NCBI RefSeq assembly: GCF_016862095.1
Contig: NZ_BOMH01000066.1
Location: forward strand, 1-64,000
Origin: Actinoplanes cyaneus
GTDB lineage: Bacteria > Actinomycetota > Actinomycetes > Mycobacteriales > Micromonosporaceae
Length of the DNA: 64,000 bases
Direction: 5' to 3'
The notes under the pieces are model-generated. The model searched no databases, was not told where the DNA came from, and worked only from the letters and a program-made list of their open reading frames with translations. Of the stretch, positions 24,374 to 33,080 are shown piece by piece (within the stretch, counting starts at the first letter, position 1; each line of letters begins with the position of its first letter). A program made the position numbers and the translations under genes.

Positions 24374-24913
24374 TCAGGCGAAGTCGCGGTGCTTGAGTTT
24401 GGCGCGGCGGCCGTCCGGGTGGTGCCAGACGATGCCCTCGTACTGCGGGTGGGCCAGGATCCACTCCCGCAGTCCGTCCAGGTCACGCGGGACGTCGAAG
24501 CGCTCGGCCGCGGCGTGCGGCACGAGCTCGTGACCACCCGTACGCTCCGGATTGCCGTTGATCTTCGGGCCGATCAGCTCGTACGTCCCGGGCGTCCACG
24601 AGGTGGACCGGGCGACCGCCTCGACGTGGCAGGTCGCGTAGGACGACTGCGCGATCGGTTCCCAGCCGACGGTCTTGCCGGTGTTCTGGTCGGTCATGAC
24701 CGGGCGGTAACCGGGTGGCCGGGTGCGCCCGGGGCGGACCTCGCGGCGGGCCCACCACACGCCGTCCTCGTCGAGGAGCACGCACGTCCCGTCGTACTTC
24801 CTGGTCGCGACGCCCTCGCCGGCCAGCACCCAGGCACACTCGGGGTTGGCGTCGGGCAGCACCCGCTTGCGGTCCTCGGGGTCACGGCGGAACAGCGTCG
24901 GTATCTTGCGCAT
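24374..24913 (-). CDS. RNA-ligase-fold protein (DUF5565/RNA ligase 1 type)
   Basis: The 179-residue protein has the nucleotidyltransferase signature TRKYDGTC, whose Lys should take AMP, then WWARREVRPG, the EGIVWH motif IV and KLKHRDF motif V. These match the compact ligase-like family annotated as DUF5565 or RNA ligase 1. Such proteins would join or repair RNA ends in the cytoplasm, but few have been tested. All key motifs are intact. I chose the ATG at 24913 because the family begins MRKIPTLF. There is no RtcB, tRNA-repair kinase or phage gene nearby. Confidence 0.8.
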   Translation of the reverse strand: MRKIPTLFRRDPEDRKRVLPDANPECAWVLAGEGVATRKYDGTCVLLDEDGVWWARREVRPGRTRPPGYRPVMTDQNTGKTVGWEPIAQSSYATCHVEAVARSTSWTPGTYELIGPKINGNPERTGGHELVPHAAAERFDVPRDLDGLREWILAHPQYEGIVWHHPDGRRAKLKHRDFA

Positions 24914-25041
24914 GCCGCGATCCTCGCAGGCCCGTCCAGCCATTTAAAACGCAGCGGGTGCCGGAGACAGAACCAGGTGCGGGCAGAGCACGTCGCGTCG
25001 GCGCGAGCCGGCACGGAAGCGAGCTCGCGGGAGGCGGCGGG

Positions 25042-25311
25042 TCAGCGCAGCAGGTCGGGGACGCGCTCGAACAACTGGGTCGTGAACGTCATCATCTGGT
25101 GCAGCATCCAGTTGCCGCAGAACAGCAGGACCGCGCCGATCGCGATCGCCTTCGGCACGAACGAGAGCGTCGCCTCCTGGATCTGCGTCACCGACTGGAA
25201 GAGCGAGATCGCGAACCCGACCGCGAGCGCGGTCAGCAGGACGGGCGCGGACAGCTTCGCCGCGATCGTCATGGCCTGCAGTCCCAGCTCAACCACCATG
25301 GTGTCGGTCAT
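25042..25311 (-). CDS. fliQ: FliQ flagellar export apparatus protein
   Basis: The 89-residue protein has two membrane helices and the strongly conserved ISLFQSVTQIQEATLSFVPKAIAI segment of FliQ/SctS. FliQ forms part of the export gate of the flagellar type III system with FliP and FliR. The gene is full length and uninterrupted. It is isolated: the neighbours are an RNA-ligase-like gene and F420-linked oxidoreductases, with no fliP, fliR, flhA or flhB in the window. It may be a relocated or second copy. Confidence 0.92.
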   Translation of the reverse strand: MTDTMVVELGLQAMTIAAKLSAPVLLTALAVGFAISLFQSVTQIQEATLSFVPKAIAIGAVLLFCGNWMLHQMMTFTTQLFERVPDLLR

Positions 25312-25455
25312 GCCCTTCCGTTCGGACGATCGCCGGCCGGGACGAGTGCAGCTTGGTTGCCATCCGGTTCGGCCGGCCGGAAATGCTCAGGTCGCGACGG
25401 GGCGCGGAAGCGGCCATATCGGGCGAGAGGACCACGATCGTTGTAGGTTGGCGGC

Positions 25456-25875
25456 ATGGTTTCTGCGATCGAACTGCATGGCCCGCCGCACGTCCAGCGA
25501 TACCTGGAGACCGACGGCGAGGACGGCTTCCACTGGCAGAACGGGACGGAGATCCTGATCCTGTTCACGAAGGGGCGCAAGTCCGGCGAGGAGCGGTCCC
25601 ACGCGCTGATCTTCCGCGAGCACAACGGGGCGTACCTGGTGGTCGCGTCCAAGGGTGGCGCCGAGGCCCCGCCCGCGTGGTTCGTGAACCTCAGCGCGGA
25701 CCCGCACGTCGAGGTCCAGATCAAGGGTGACCGTTTCCCCGCCACGGCGCGCGTCGCGACCCCGGACGAGAAGCCGGAGATGTGGGCGAAGATGGTCGAG
25801 GTCTGGCCGGACTACGACGAGTACACCAAGAGGACCGACCGGGAGATCCCGGTCGTCGTCCTGGAACGCGACTGA
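25456..25875 (+). CDS. deazaflavin (F420)-dependent nitroreductase-family protein
   Basis: The 139-residue split-barrel protein of the DDN/DUF385 family shows TEILILFTKGRKSGEERSHALIF, WFVNLSADPHVEVQIKGD and the C-terminal VWPDYDEYTKRTDREIPVVVL. Members use coenzyme F420H2 to reduce quinones or nitro compounds near the membrane. The ATG lies just after TAGGTT, suggesting a leaderless transcript. A strong hairpin follows, and the next gene also encodes a probable F420 enzyme. Confidence 0.92.
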   Translation: MVSAIELHGPPHVQRYLETDGEDGFHWQNGTEILILFTKGRKSGEERSHALIFREHNGAYLVVASKGGAEAPPAWFVNLSADPHVEVQIKGDRFPATARVATPDEKPEMWAKMVEVWPDYDEYTKRTDREIPVVVLERD

Positions 25876-25882
25876 TGCCCGC

Positions 25883-25911
25883 GGCCCGCCGGGACGTTTG
25901 ACCGGCGGGCC
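25883..25911 (+). terminator. 10-bp GC hairpin after the nitroreductase gene
   Basis: Arms 25883-25892 (GGCCCGCCGG) and 25902-25911 are perfectly complementary with a 9-base loop, starting eight bases after the stop. The hairpin ends 18 bases before the next gene, so it probably ends the first transcript or attenuates read-through. Confidence 0.7.
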
Positions 25912-25929
25912 CCCGGGAAGCTCCTCGGC

Positions 25930-26868
25930 ATGCGATTCGGATACAAACTCATGGCCGAGGGCTTCGGTCCCAAGGAACTGATCCGGCAGGCGGTCGCCGC
26001 CGAGCAGGCCGGGTTCGACTTCGTCGAGATCAGCGACCACTTCCACCCGTGGCTCGAGGAACAGGGCCATTCGCCGTACGCGTGGAACGTGCTCAGCGCC
26101 ATCGCCGCGCGCACCGAGCGGCTCGGTCTGGCGACCGGCGTGACCTGCCCGACCGTGCGCTACCACCCGGCGATCATCGCGCAGGCCGCGGCGACGCTCG
26201 CGATCATCTCGGACGACCGGTTCACGCTCGGGATCGGTTCCGGCGAACGGTTGAACGAGCACGTCACCGGGCAGGGCTGGCCGAGCGTGTCGGTGCGGCA
26301 CGAGATGCTGATCGAGGCGCTCGACATCATCAATCTGCTGTGGCAGGGCGGCTACCGGTCGTACCAGGGGAAGTATCTTCAGCTGGATGACGCGCGGGTG
26401 TTCGACCTGCCGGAGACGCTGCCGGTGATCGCGGTGGCGGCGGGCGGCAAGAAGGCGGCCGAGCTCGCGTCGACGCACGGCACCGGGCTGTTCGCGACCG
26501 AGCCGCGCAAGGATCTCGTCGAGGCGTACACCGGGGGCGGCCCGAAGTACGCGGAGGTCCCGATGGCCTGGGCGCCGACCGTGGAGGCCGCCGCGAAGGA
26601 GGCGCACCGGACGTCCCGCTGGTCGTTGAGCGGGTGGAAGGTGATGGCGGAGCTGCCCAACCCGGTCAACTTCGACGCCGCGTCGGAGACGGTGCGGCTC
26701 GAGGACGTACAGCAGCAGTTCGTCTGTGGCCCGGACCCGCAGCCCTACCTGGATGCGGTGAAAACCTATGCCGAGGCTGGTTTCGATCACCTGGTCCTGC
26801 AGAACGCGGGCCCGGACCCGGACGGCTTCCTGGAGTTCTTCTCCACCACCCTCAAGCCGAAGCTGTGA
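25930..26868 (+). CDS. F420-dependent LLM-class oxidoreductase (TIGR03557 type)
   Basis: The 312-residue luciferase-like TIM barrel resembles F420-dependent glucose-6-phosphate dehydrogenase. Visible family features are MRFGYKLMAEGFGPKELIRQAV, FVEISDHFHPW, TGVTCPTVRYHPAIIAQAAATL and ERLNEHVTGQGWP. It should transfer hydride between F420 and an unknown substrate. The length is typical. Its stop abuts the convergent P450 stop. Together with the upstream DDN-type gene it forms an F420-linked pair. Confidence 0.92.
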   Translation: MRFGYKLMAEGFGPKELIRQAVAAEQAGFDFVEISDHFHPWLEEQGHSPYAWNVLSAIAARTERLGLATGVTCPTVRYHPAIIAQAAATLAIISDDRFTLGIGSGERLNEHVTGQGWPSVSVRHEMLIEALDIINLLWQGGYRSYQGKYLQLDDARVFDLPETLPVIAVAAGGKKAAELASTHGTGLFATEPRKDLVEAYTGGGPKYAEVPMAWAPTVEAAAKEAHRTSRWSLSGWKVMAELPNPVNFDAASETVRLEDVQQQFVCGPDPQPYLDAVKTYAEAGFDHLVLQNAGPDPDGFLEFFSTTLKPKL

Positions 26869-28065
26869 TCAGGACGTGGTGATCGGCAGCGACGAGTAAC
26901 CGCGCAGCGTCAGCCGATCGCGGCGGACCGGGTTCCCGGCCGGCGCGAGCCCCGGCAGCCGGTTCAGGAGCAGTGGGAACGCGACCTGCGCTTCGAGGCG
27001 GGCGAGCGGTGCGCCGAGGCAGTAGTGCGCGCCGCCGCCGAACGAGACCGGCTGGATGTTAGGGCGGTCCGGGTCGAACCGGTGCGGGTCCGGGTACCGC
27101 GCCGGGTCCCGGTTCGCCGCGCCGAGCAGCATCGTCATCATGGCCCCGGCGGCGACCTCCACCCCGTCGAGATCCAGCGGGGCGGTCGCGAAGCGTGACG
27201 TGAGCTGCACCGGCGAGTCGTACCGCAGGATCTCCTCGACGACGTTCGGCGCCAGTGACGGATCTGTCCGCAACCGATCAGCCTGCTCCGGGTGGTCCAT
27301 CAGGATCTTCAGGCCGGTGCCGAGCAGGTTCGTGGTCGTCTCGAAGCCGGCGACGAGCAGCAGCACCAGGTTCGCCAGCAGTTCCTCCCCGGTGAGCACG
27401 GCGTCGTCGGCGTCGGAGGCCTCGACGAGCGCGCTCGTCAGGTCCTCGCGCGGGGTGTGCCGGCGGTCGGCGATCAGACCTGTGAAGTACGCCTCGAGCT
27501 CGCGCCCGGCCTTGTCGGCGCGCCCCATCTCCTCCTCGGTGCTGATCGGCTCCAGCACCACTGTCAGGTCCGCGGCCCGCTGGCGGAACCACCGGCGCTC
27601 GCCTTCCGGGATGCCGAGCAGCGCGCAGATCACGCCGATCGGCAGCGGGTACGCGAACGCGCTCATGAAGTCGGCCTCGGCCGGCATCTCGTCGATCAGC
27701 TCGCCGGCCTGCGCGGCGATGACCTCCCGCATCGCGGCGACCCGGCGGGCGGTGAACGTCGACGCGGCCGCCCGGCGCACCCGGGAGTGGTCCGGCGGGT
27801 TCGTCTGCAGCATGGACAGCACCACCGAGGCGACGCCGCGGTTCTCCCGCCAGGCGGGCCAGAACTGGTCGTAGTCCGACTTGTCCGCCACTCGCAGGCC
27901 CGGGTCCCGCAGCAGGCGGCTGACCAGGGCGTGGCTGCTGATGAACCACTGGTTCTCCATCGCCGGGGCGGCCGGCGCGTGCGCGCGGATCACGTCGTAG
28001 GCGGGATATGGATCCTCGCGTCCCTCGGGCTGGAAAAGGGAACCGACAGCGGTTTCGTAATCCAT
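26869..28065 (-). CDS. cytochrome P450
   Basis: The 398-residue class I bacterial P450 has the heme-binding loop FGGGAHYCLGAPLARLE (Cys349), the K-helix ExxR (EEILRYDSP) and the I-helix LLVAGFETTTNLLG with its oxygen-activating Thr. It would oxidise a small molecule with electrons from ferredoxin, and no ferredoxin gene is adjacent. I chose the ATG at 28065 because homology begins there; the upstream frame is low-complexity. It is convergent with the F420 oxidoreductase and divergent from the FIST gene. The substrate is unknown. Confidence 0.95.
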   Translation of the reverse strand: MDYETAVGSLFQPEGREDPYPAYDVIRAHAPAAPAMENQWFISSHALVSRLLRDPGLRVADKSDYDQFWPAWRENRGVASVVLSMLQTNPPDHSRVRRAAASTFTARRVAAMREVIAAQAGELIDEMPAEADFMSAFAYPLPIGVICALLGIPEGERRWFRQRAADLTVVLEPISTEEEMGRADKAGRELEAYFTGLIADRRHTPREDLTSALVEASDADDAVLTGEELLANLVLLLVAGFETTTNLLGTGLKILMDHPEQADRLRTDPSLAPNVVEEILRYDSPVQLTSRFATAPLDLDGVEVAAGAMMTMLLGAANRDPARYPDPHRFDPDRPNIQPVSFGGGAHYCLGAPLARLEAQVAFPLLLNRLPGLAPAGNPVRRDRLTLRGYSSLPITTS

Positions 28066-28167
28066 CCGGCCATCATGCCCCGTCACTTCAACACCGGAGG
28101 AAACCTCAGGACCCGGTAGGTCCGACCGATGCAATGTCCCGGAAGAGGCACGAACGAGGGGGCGATC

Positions 28168-29334
28168 ATGGAGCGTTGGTTCGGGGTGGGGCGCAGCCTG
28201 CTGGCGGACCCGGCCGAAGCCGGAACGCAGGCGTGCCGGGAGGCCCTCGGCGGGCGCCGGGCCGGCCTGGTGATCGTCTTCGCGGCGCTGTCGCACTCGA
28301 CGCCGGCGATGGCGGCCGCGGTGCACGCGGCGGCCGGCGGGGACGTGCTGATGATCGGCTGCTCGACGTCCGGCGAGTTCACCGTCGACGGTCGCGGGTC
28401 GGGCGTGGTGGTCAACGCGATCGGCGGGGACGGCTTCCAGGCGTCGGTGCGGGCCGTGCCGTACAACAGCATGGATCTCTACGCGGCCGGCGAGACCGTG
28501 GCGTCCGCGCTGGAGGACGTCGACTCCCCGCACCGGGTGCTGCTGATGCTCGGCGACGGGCGCAGCGACGACCAGCAGGAGGTCGTGCGCGGGGCCTACT
28601 CGGTGGCGGGAGCGCAGGTGCCGCTGGTCGGCGGGTGCGCGGGCGACGACGTGACGCAGACCGGGACGTACGCGTTCTTCAGCTCCGGCACCGAGGTGCG
28701 GGTCCTGAAGAACGCGGTGCTCGGCGCGGCGCTCGGCTCCGAGACGCCGTTCGGGGTCGGCACGGCGCACGGCTGGCACCGCACGGGCGAGCCGATGGTG
28801 GTGACCCGCAGCGAGGCCGGCAAGATCTTCGAGCTGGACGGGGAACCCGCGCTCGACGTCTACCTGCGGCGCACCGGTGCGGCGCCGGAACTCGCCACGG
28901 ACCCGGCCGCGTTCCTGCTGCACGCGACCGTCCGGCCGCTCGGGCTGGCGCGGCGCACCGGTGAGGACATCCGCATCATCTTCGGGTGCGACACGGACCA
29001 GCGGTCGATCTCCGGTCTGGCCGAGACGCCCGAGGGCGCGATGGTCTGGTTCATGGAGCAGGACACCGAGGCCGTCGTCGACGCCGCGGCGGACGCCGCC
29101 CGCGCCGCCGCCGACGCCCTCGACGGCGTGGCGCCGCTCGGGGTTCTGGTCTTCGACTGCTGCGTACGCCCGATCGCGCTCGGCCAGGACAACACCGACC
29201 TGGCCGCCGAGCGGCTCCGGGACGCGCTCAAGCCGATCCCGTTCGGCGGTTTCTACTCCAGCGGCGAGATCGCGCTGAACAAGGGCGCGAAGGGCATGCA
29301 TCACCTGACCGTCGCCGCGCTCGCGGTGAGCTGA
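28168..29334 (+). CDS. FIST-domain signal-transduction protein
   Basis: The protein has 388 residues. FIST_N spans about 25-215 (VIVFAALSHSTPAMAAAVHAAAG, LMIGCSTSGEFTVDG, VPLVGGCAGDDV) and FIST_C about 220-370, ending GFYSSGEIALNKGAKGMHHLTVAAL. FIST is a sensory domain thought to bind small ligands such as amino acids. The ATG has a GAGGGGG site. The diguanylate cyclase gene begins four bases after its stop, so the two are almost certainly co-transcribed, and FIST may feed into c-di-GMP output. The ligand is unknown. Confidence 0.92.
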   Translation: MERWFGVGRSLLADPAEAGTQACREALGGRRAGLVIVFAALSHSTPAMAAAVHAAAGGDVLMIGCSTSGEFTVDGRGSGVVVNAIGGDGFQASVRAVPYNSMDLYAAGETVASALEDVDSPHRVLLMLGDGRSDDQQEVVRGAYSVAGAQVPLVGGCAGDDVTQTGTYAFFSSGTEVRVLKNAVLGAALGSETPFGVGTAHGWHRTGEPMVVTRSEAGKIFELDGEPALDVYLRRTGAAPELATDPAAFLLHATVRPLGLARRTGEDIRIIFGCDTDQRSISGLAETPEGAMVWFMEQDTEAVVDAAADAARAAADALDGVAPLGVLVFDCCVRPIALGQDNTDLAAERLRDALKPIPFGGFYSSGEIALNKGAKGMHHLTVAALAVS

Positions 29335-29338
29335 CCCC

Positions 29339-30757
29339 ATGACTGCATGGTCGATGCTGCGGCTCGGCGAGTACTTCAGCGCCATCACCCGGGCCGGCGA
29401 CGAGCCGAGCGCCGCCCGGATCGCCGTCCAGCGCGCCACCGAGGCGACCGACGCGGAGCTGGCCGCCGTGATCTGCGGCGACACCCTGGCCGCCTCCGTC
29501 GGGCTGGGCCGCTCCCCCGACCCGGCCCTGTTCGCCGCGGTCCGGCCGGGCACGGAGACGTCGTCGTTCCCCGGTCTCGGGGACACGTTCGTGACCGTGC
29601 ACGCGCTCGACGGCGCCTACGACGAACGCCTGGTCGTGGCCCGCGCCGGCGAGCCGTTCACGCCCGAGGAGCGCCAGATGCTGCAGGGCATGGCGAAAGT
29701 GCTCGGCCTGGCCCTGCGCGGGCTGCGCACGATCGTCGCCGAACGGCAGCTCCGGCTCGAACGGGAACGCGAGGCCGAAGCCCGGCTCGTACTGCTGGAG
29801 GCACTCGAACGCCGCGAACGGCTGCTGGAGACGCTGCTGCGCGTGCAGCGGGCGGCGAGCCAGGGCACCCCGCTCGGCGAACTGCTCGACTCGATCACCC
29901 TCGAAGCGCGGATGCTGCTCGACGACGGGGTCGCGGCGCTCGTGCTGGACGACGGCGGCGACCCGGCGAAGCTGACCGTGGCCTCGGCCTCCGGCGGCAC
30001 CACCTCCGGCCGCGACGCGGTGCTGCACGCCGCGCGGCGGGCGATGGACGCGGGCGAGCCGGTCTCCGACGGCATGCTGGCCGCCGCGCCGGTGTACATC
30101 GGCGACCGGCTCGCCGGCGGCTTCGTGATCGCCGGGCACGGCGGTGACGTGCGCGAATCCGAACGCCGGGACGTCCTCGCCGCGTTCAGCGAGCAGGCCA
30201 GCCTCGCGCTGACCGGCGCGCACACCCAGGCCGCGATGCACGAGGCGCACCACGACCCGCTGACCCGGCTGCCGAACCGCGCGCTGTTCCTGCGACGCGT
30301 CGAGCAGGTGCTCGCCGCGAACGGCGGGGCCGCCCTGCTCTACCTCGACCTGGACCTGTTCAAGCAGGTCAACGACACTCTCGGGCACACCGTGGGCGAC
30401 GAGCTGCTGCGCGGGGTCGCCGATCGCATCCGGGCCTCGGTCCGGGACACCGACATGGCCGCCCGCTTCGGCGGCGACGAGTTCGCGGTGCTCCTGGAGC
30501 CGATCGGCGGCCGGGCGGAGGCGTGGGAGATCGCGCAGCGCGTCATCGGCGCGATCGGCGAGCCGTTCGAGATCGCCGGCCGGTCGGTGGTCACCCGGGC
30601 CAGCGTTGGCATCGCCTACAGCGAGCCCGGCCGGACCGCGGCGGGACTGCTCGAAGAGGCGGACCTGGCGATGTACCGCGCGAAGAGGACGATGCCGGGC
30701 ACGTGCCGGGCGTTCGACCCGCGCATGCGCGCCGACCTGCTCCGCACCGCCTGCTGA
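29339..30757 (+). CDS. GAF-GGDEF diguanylate cyclase
   Basis: The protein has 472 residues. An N-terminal GAF-like sensory region (about 20-130) is followed by a charged coiled coil (130-175, rich in ERER/EALERRERLLETLL), a second GAF-like region (about 180-290) and a GGDEF domain (about 300-460). The active-site motif GGDEF is intact at 378-382. RDTD lies five residues before it, fitting the RxxD inhibitory site, so the enzyme should make c-di-GMP and be product-inhibited. There is no EAL domain. It is coupled to the upstream FIST gene. Confidence 0.94.
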   Translation: MTAWSMLRLGEYFSAITRAGDEPSAARIAVQRATEATDAELAAVICGDTLAASVGLGRSPDPALFAAVRPGTETSSFPGLGDTFVTVHALDGAYDERLVVARAGEPFTPEERQMLQGMAKVLGLALRGLRTIVAERQLRLEREREAEARLVLLEALERRERLLETLLRVQRAASQGTPLGELLDSITLEARMLLDDGVAALVLDDGGDPAKLTVASASGGTTSGRDAVLHAARRAMDAGEPVSDGMLAAAPVYIGDRLAGGFVIAGHGGDVRESERRDVLAAFSEQASLALTGAHTQAAMHEAHHDPLTRLPNRALFLRRVEQVLAANGGAALLYLDLDLFKQVNDTLGHTVGDELLRGVADRIRASVRDTDMAARFGGDEFAVLLEPIGGRAEAWEIAQRVIGAIGEPFEIAGRSVVTRASVGIAYSEPGRTAAGLLEEADLAMYRAKRTMPGTCRAFDPRMRADLLRTAC

Positions 30758-30763
30758 GACGAC

Positions 30764-31153
30764 TCAATCGTAGCCGACGGAGATCCGCAGCCGGCCCTGG
30801 AAGGTGTCCGTGGCGATGTAGATCGAGCCGGGGTCGAACAGCGTCGGCGCCCGGTGCTGCATCCCGGTCAGGCCCATCCGTCGTTCCAGCTCCTCCGGGG
30901 ACTGCCCGGCGGGTGGCTCGACCAGCAGCTCCCACCAGCAGCCCCCGGAGCCGCAGCCCTTGTCCCGCGAGACGACGGTCGCGCCGGCCGGCACCTCGGG
31001 AATCCGCGACTCCGACGGCAGCGCGCCCTCGCCCAGCGCCTTCAGGTAGACGAAGACCGACCCCCACAGGCACGCCCCGACCCCGAAGCCCAGGATCAAC
31101 CCCACAACCACCTTGCGCGTACGTCGTCCGGCCGTGCCGCGGGTTGCTGTCAT
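30764..31153 (-). CDS. small single-pass membrane protein, unknown
   Basis: The 129-residue protein has a basic N-terminus (ATRGTAGRRTRK), one membrane helix (about 15-37) and an external domain with a close cysteine pair (KGCGSGGCWWELLV). No family is recognised. I chose the ATG at 31153, which places the basic residues right before the helix; an in-frame upstream start at 31186 adds only 11 residues. It is convergent with the diguanylate cyclase gene, with six bases between stops. Confidence 0.65.
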   Translation of the reverse strand: MTATRGTAGRRTRKVVVGLILGFGVGACLWGSVFVYLKALGEGALPSESRIPEVPAGATVVSRDKGCGSGGCWWELLVEPPAGQSPEELERRMGLTGMQHRAPTLFDPGSIYIATDTFQGRLRISVGYD

Positions 31154-31201
31154 CCCGTCACCGTAGGCGCCATGATCAACCGCCAAACACCGCCATCGAT
31201 C

Positions 31202-32029
31202 TCACGTCGTGAGGATCGTCTTGCCGCGCAGCAGCCCCGCCTCGGCGTCACGATGGACGTCCGCGAGGCCGGTCAGCGAGCGGACGGCGGCGATGTCGAC
31301 CTTCACCACACCGGCATCGATCAGTGCGACCAGCCCGGAGAGCTGCCGGACGTCGTTACGGGCCACGAAGTGGATGCCGATCGGGACGGTGACGGACACG
31401 AGCGTCCCGCCCAGGGCGACCAGTGCCTCGGCCCCGGACGGTTCGACATGGACCAGGTTGAGGACGGCCTCGAACGTGCCGGCGGGCAACGGAGCCGTCG
31501 TGTAGTCGACGATCTCGTCCGCGCCGTGGGCCCGCACCGCCGCGGCGCTGCGCGGTGAGGCGGTGGCCGTGACGTGCGCTCCGGCGTGCTTCGCCAGCTG
31601 GACGGCGAATCCACCCACGCCGCCGCCCGCACCGTTGATCAGCACGCGCATTCCGGCGGTGATCCTCGCATGATCGAAGACCGCCTGCCATGCCGTCAAC
31701 CCGGCGATCGGGATGGCGGCCGCGTGAGCGAGCGGGATCGTTGCCGGGGCCGGAACCAGGTCTGACGCGGGGACTGTCACGAAGTCGGCACCGGCCGCCA
31801 CGACGCGGCCGATGACGGGAGTGCCGCCGACGGTCCCGGCGACGTCGCCGCACAGTGTGAACGGCAGGTCGATGGGGAACAGCCCCCGACGTACGCCCAG
31901 GTCCGAGGGATTGAAAGACGTAGCCGCGACTTCGACCAGAACCTCGCCCACCGCCGGGACGGGCAGGGGGACATCGTCGTCCTGAATCACGTCGGGACCG
32001 CCGTACCGGTGAATTCGCATCGCTCGCAC
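31202..32029 (-). CDS. NADP-dependent quinone-oxidoreductase-like protein, shortened
   Basis: The 275-residue MDR-family protein has MRIHRYGGPDVI, FNPSDLGVRRGLFP and the Rossmann motif VLINGAGGGVGGFAVQLA. Zinc residues are absent, as in quinone oxidoreductases. Between GDVAGTV and VPASDLVP it lacks roughly 20-25 residues found in relatives (the usual GDRV...GGYAEY segment), so it is shorter than the usual 300. The frame is open, so activity may or may not remain. It is divergent from an AraC regulator 75 bases away. The GTG at 32029 is preferred; the ATG at 32020 is possible. Confidence 0.85.
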   Translation of the reverse strand: MRAMRIHRYGGPDVIQDDDVPLPVPAVGEVLVEVAATSFNPSDLGVRRGLFPIDLPFTLCGDVAGTVGGTPVIGRVVAAGADFVTVPASDLVPAPATIPLAHAAAIPIAGLTAWQAVFDHARITAGMRVLINGAGGGVGGFAVQLAKHAGAHVTATASPRSAAAVRAHGADEIVDYTTAPLPAGTFEAVLNLVHVEPSGAEALVALGGTLVSVTVPIGIHFVARNDVRQLSGLVALIDAGVVKVDIAAVRSLTGLADVHRDAEAGLLRGKTILTT

Positions 32030-32104
32030 GCCACGACGCTATGCGGGGTGGGTGGGACGGACCATGCTTCAAGAGCCCCGTTTCCTGCGCTATCGTCCCG
32101 GTCG

Positions 32105-33025
32105 ATGGACGTGCTCAGTGACGTGATCACGGTGATGCGGACCGGCGAGGCGCGCTCCGCCCGGGTCGAGTGGGCTGCGCCGTGGGCCCAGGAGTTCGCA
32201 CCGGTCCCGGGGGCCGCCGGATTCCAGGTGATCCTGCGCGGCTCCTGCTGGCTGACCAGACCCGGCGCCATGCCGATCGAACTGGCCGCCGGCGACGTGG
32301 TGGTGCGGCCACACGGTCGCGGCCACACGCTCGCGGACGACCCGCTGACCGAGCCGGACGGCCCGCCGTGCGATCCACGCTCAGTGGCGCGCCTCGTGGA
32401 CCGGCCGGTGACCGACCCGGTCACGGTCGTGCTGTGCGGAGCCTACGAGCTCGATGCCGACCGTGCCCATCCACTGCTCACCGGTCTGCCGGAGCTCATC
32501 CACCTCCCCGCGTACCTCAGCCGGCATCCCACCGTGCGAGCGACCGCCGACCTGCTGGCCGCGGAGCTGTCCGCCCCGGGCCTCGGCACGGAGGCGATCG
32601 TTCCCGCCCTTCTCGACACGCTGCTGTTGCATGTCCTGCGGGCGTACCTGGGCCAGGCGACGGACGGCGGGTGGCCGGCCGCGCTCACCGACCGGCCGAT
32701 CGCCGCCGCGCTCCGGGCGATGCACCACTCCCCCGCTCACCCCTGGACCGTTGCCGCCCTGGCCGCCGAGGCCGGCCTGTCCCGGACACCGTTCGCCCGG
32801 CGTTTCAGCAGTCTGGTCGGCCAGCCACCGCTGACCTATCTGACCTGGTGGCGCCTGACAACCGCGGCGCGCCTGCTGAAGTCCTCGGACGCGCCGCTGG
32901 GGACGGTCGCGGCGTCGGTGGGCTACACCTCGGAATTCGCCTTTTCGAACGCCTTCAAACGCCGATTCGGTACGCCGCCGGGCCGTTACCGCCGTTCCCC
33001 CGCCGAGCGGAACGAGGCGGCCTGA
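32105..33025 (+). CDS. AraC-family regulator with cupin-like N-terminus
   Basis: The 306-residue protein has an N-terminal cupin_6-type sensing domain (about 1-180; VLSDVITVMRTGEARSARVEW) and a C-terminal double HTH (about 195-300; WTVAALAAEAGLSRTPFARRFSSLVGQPPLTYL and LGTVAASVGYTSEFAFSNAFKRRFG). This form commonly regulates a divergent oxidoreductase, as here. TATCGT precedes the ATG by eight bases, suggesting a leaderless transcript. Confidence 0.92.
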   Translation: MDVLSDVITVMRTGEARSARVEWAAPWAQEFAPVPGAAGFQVILRGSCWLTRPGAMPIELAAGDVVVRPHGRGHTLADDPLTEPDGPPCDPRSVARLVDRPVTDPVTVVLCGAYELDADRAHPLLTGLPELIHLPAYLSRHPTVRATADLLAAELSAPGLGTEAIVPALLDTLLLHVLRAYLGQATDGGWPAALTDRPIAAALRAMHHSPAHPWTVAALAAEAGLSRTPFARRFSSLVGQPPLTYLTWWRLTTAARLLKSSDAPLGTVAASVGYTSEFAFSNAFKRRFGTPPGRYRRSPAERNEAA

Positions 33026-33080
33026 CGCGTGGGGACACGGTCCCGGCTTTGTGTCGTACCCCGGTCGTAGTCTGCCGGCC

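Noticed and set aside
24374..25311. A flagellar or phage cluster around fliQ and the ligase-like gene
   Set aside because: No other flagellar or phage structural gene was found on either side.
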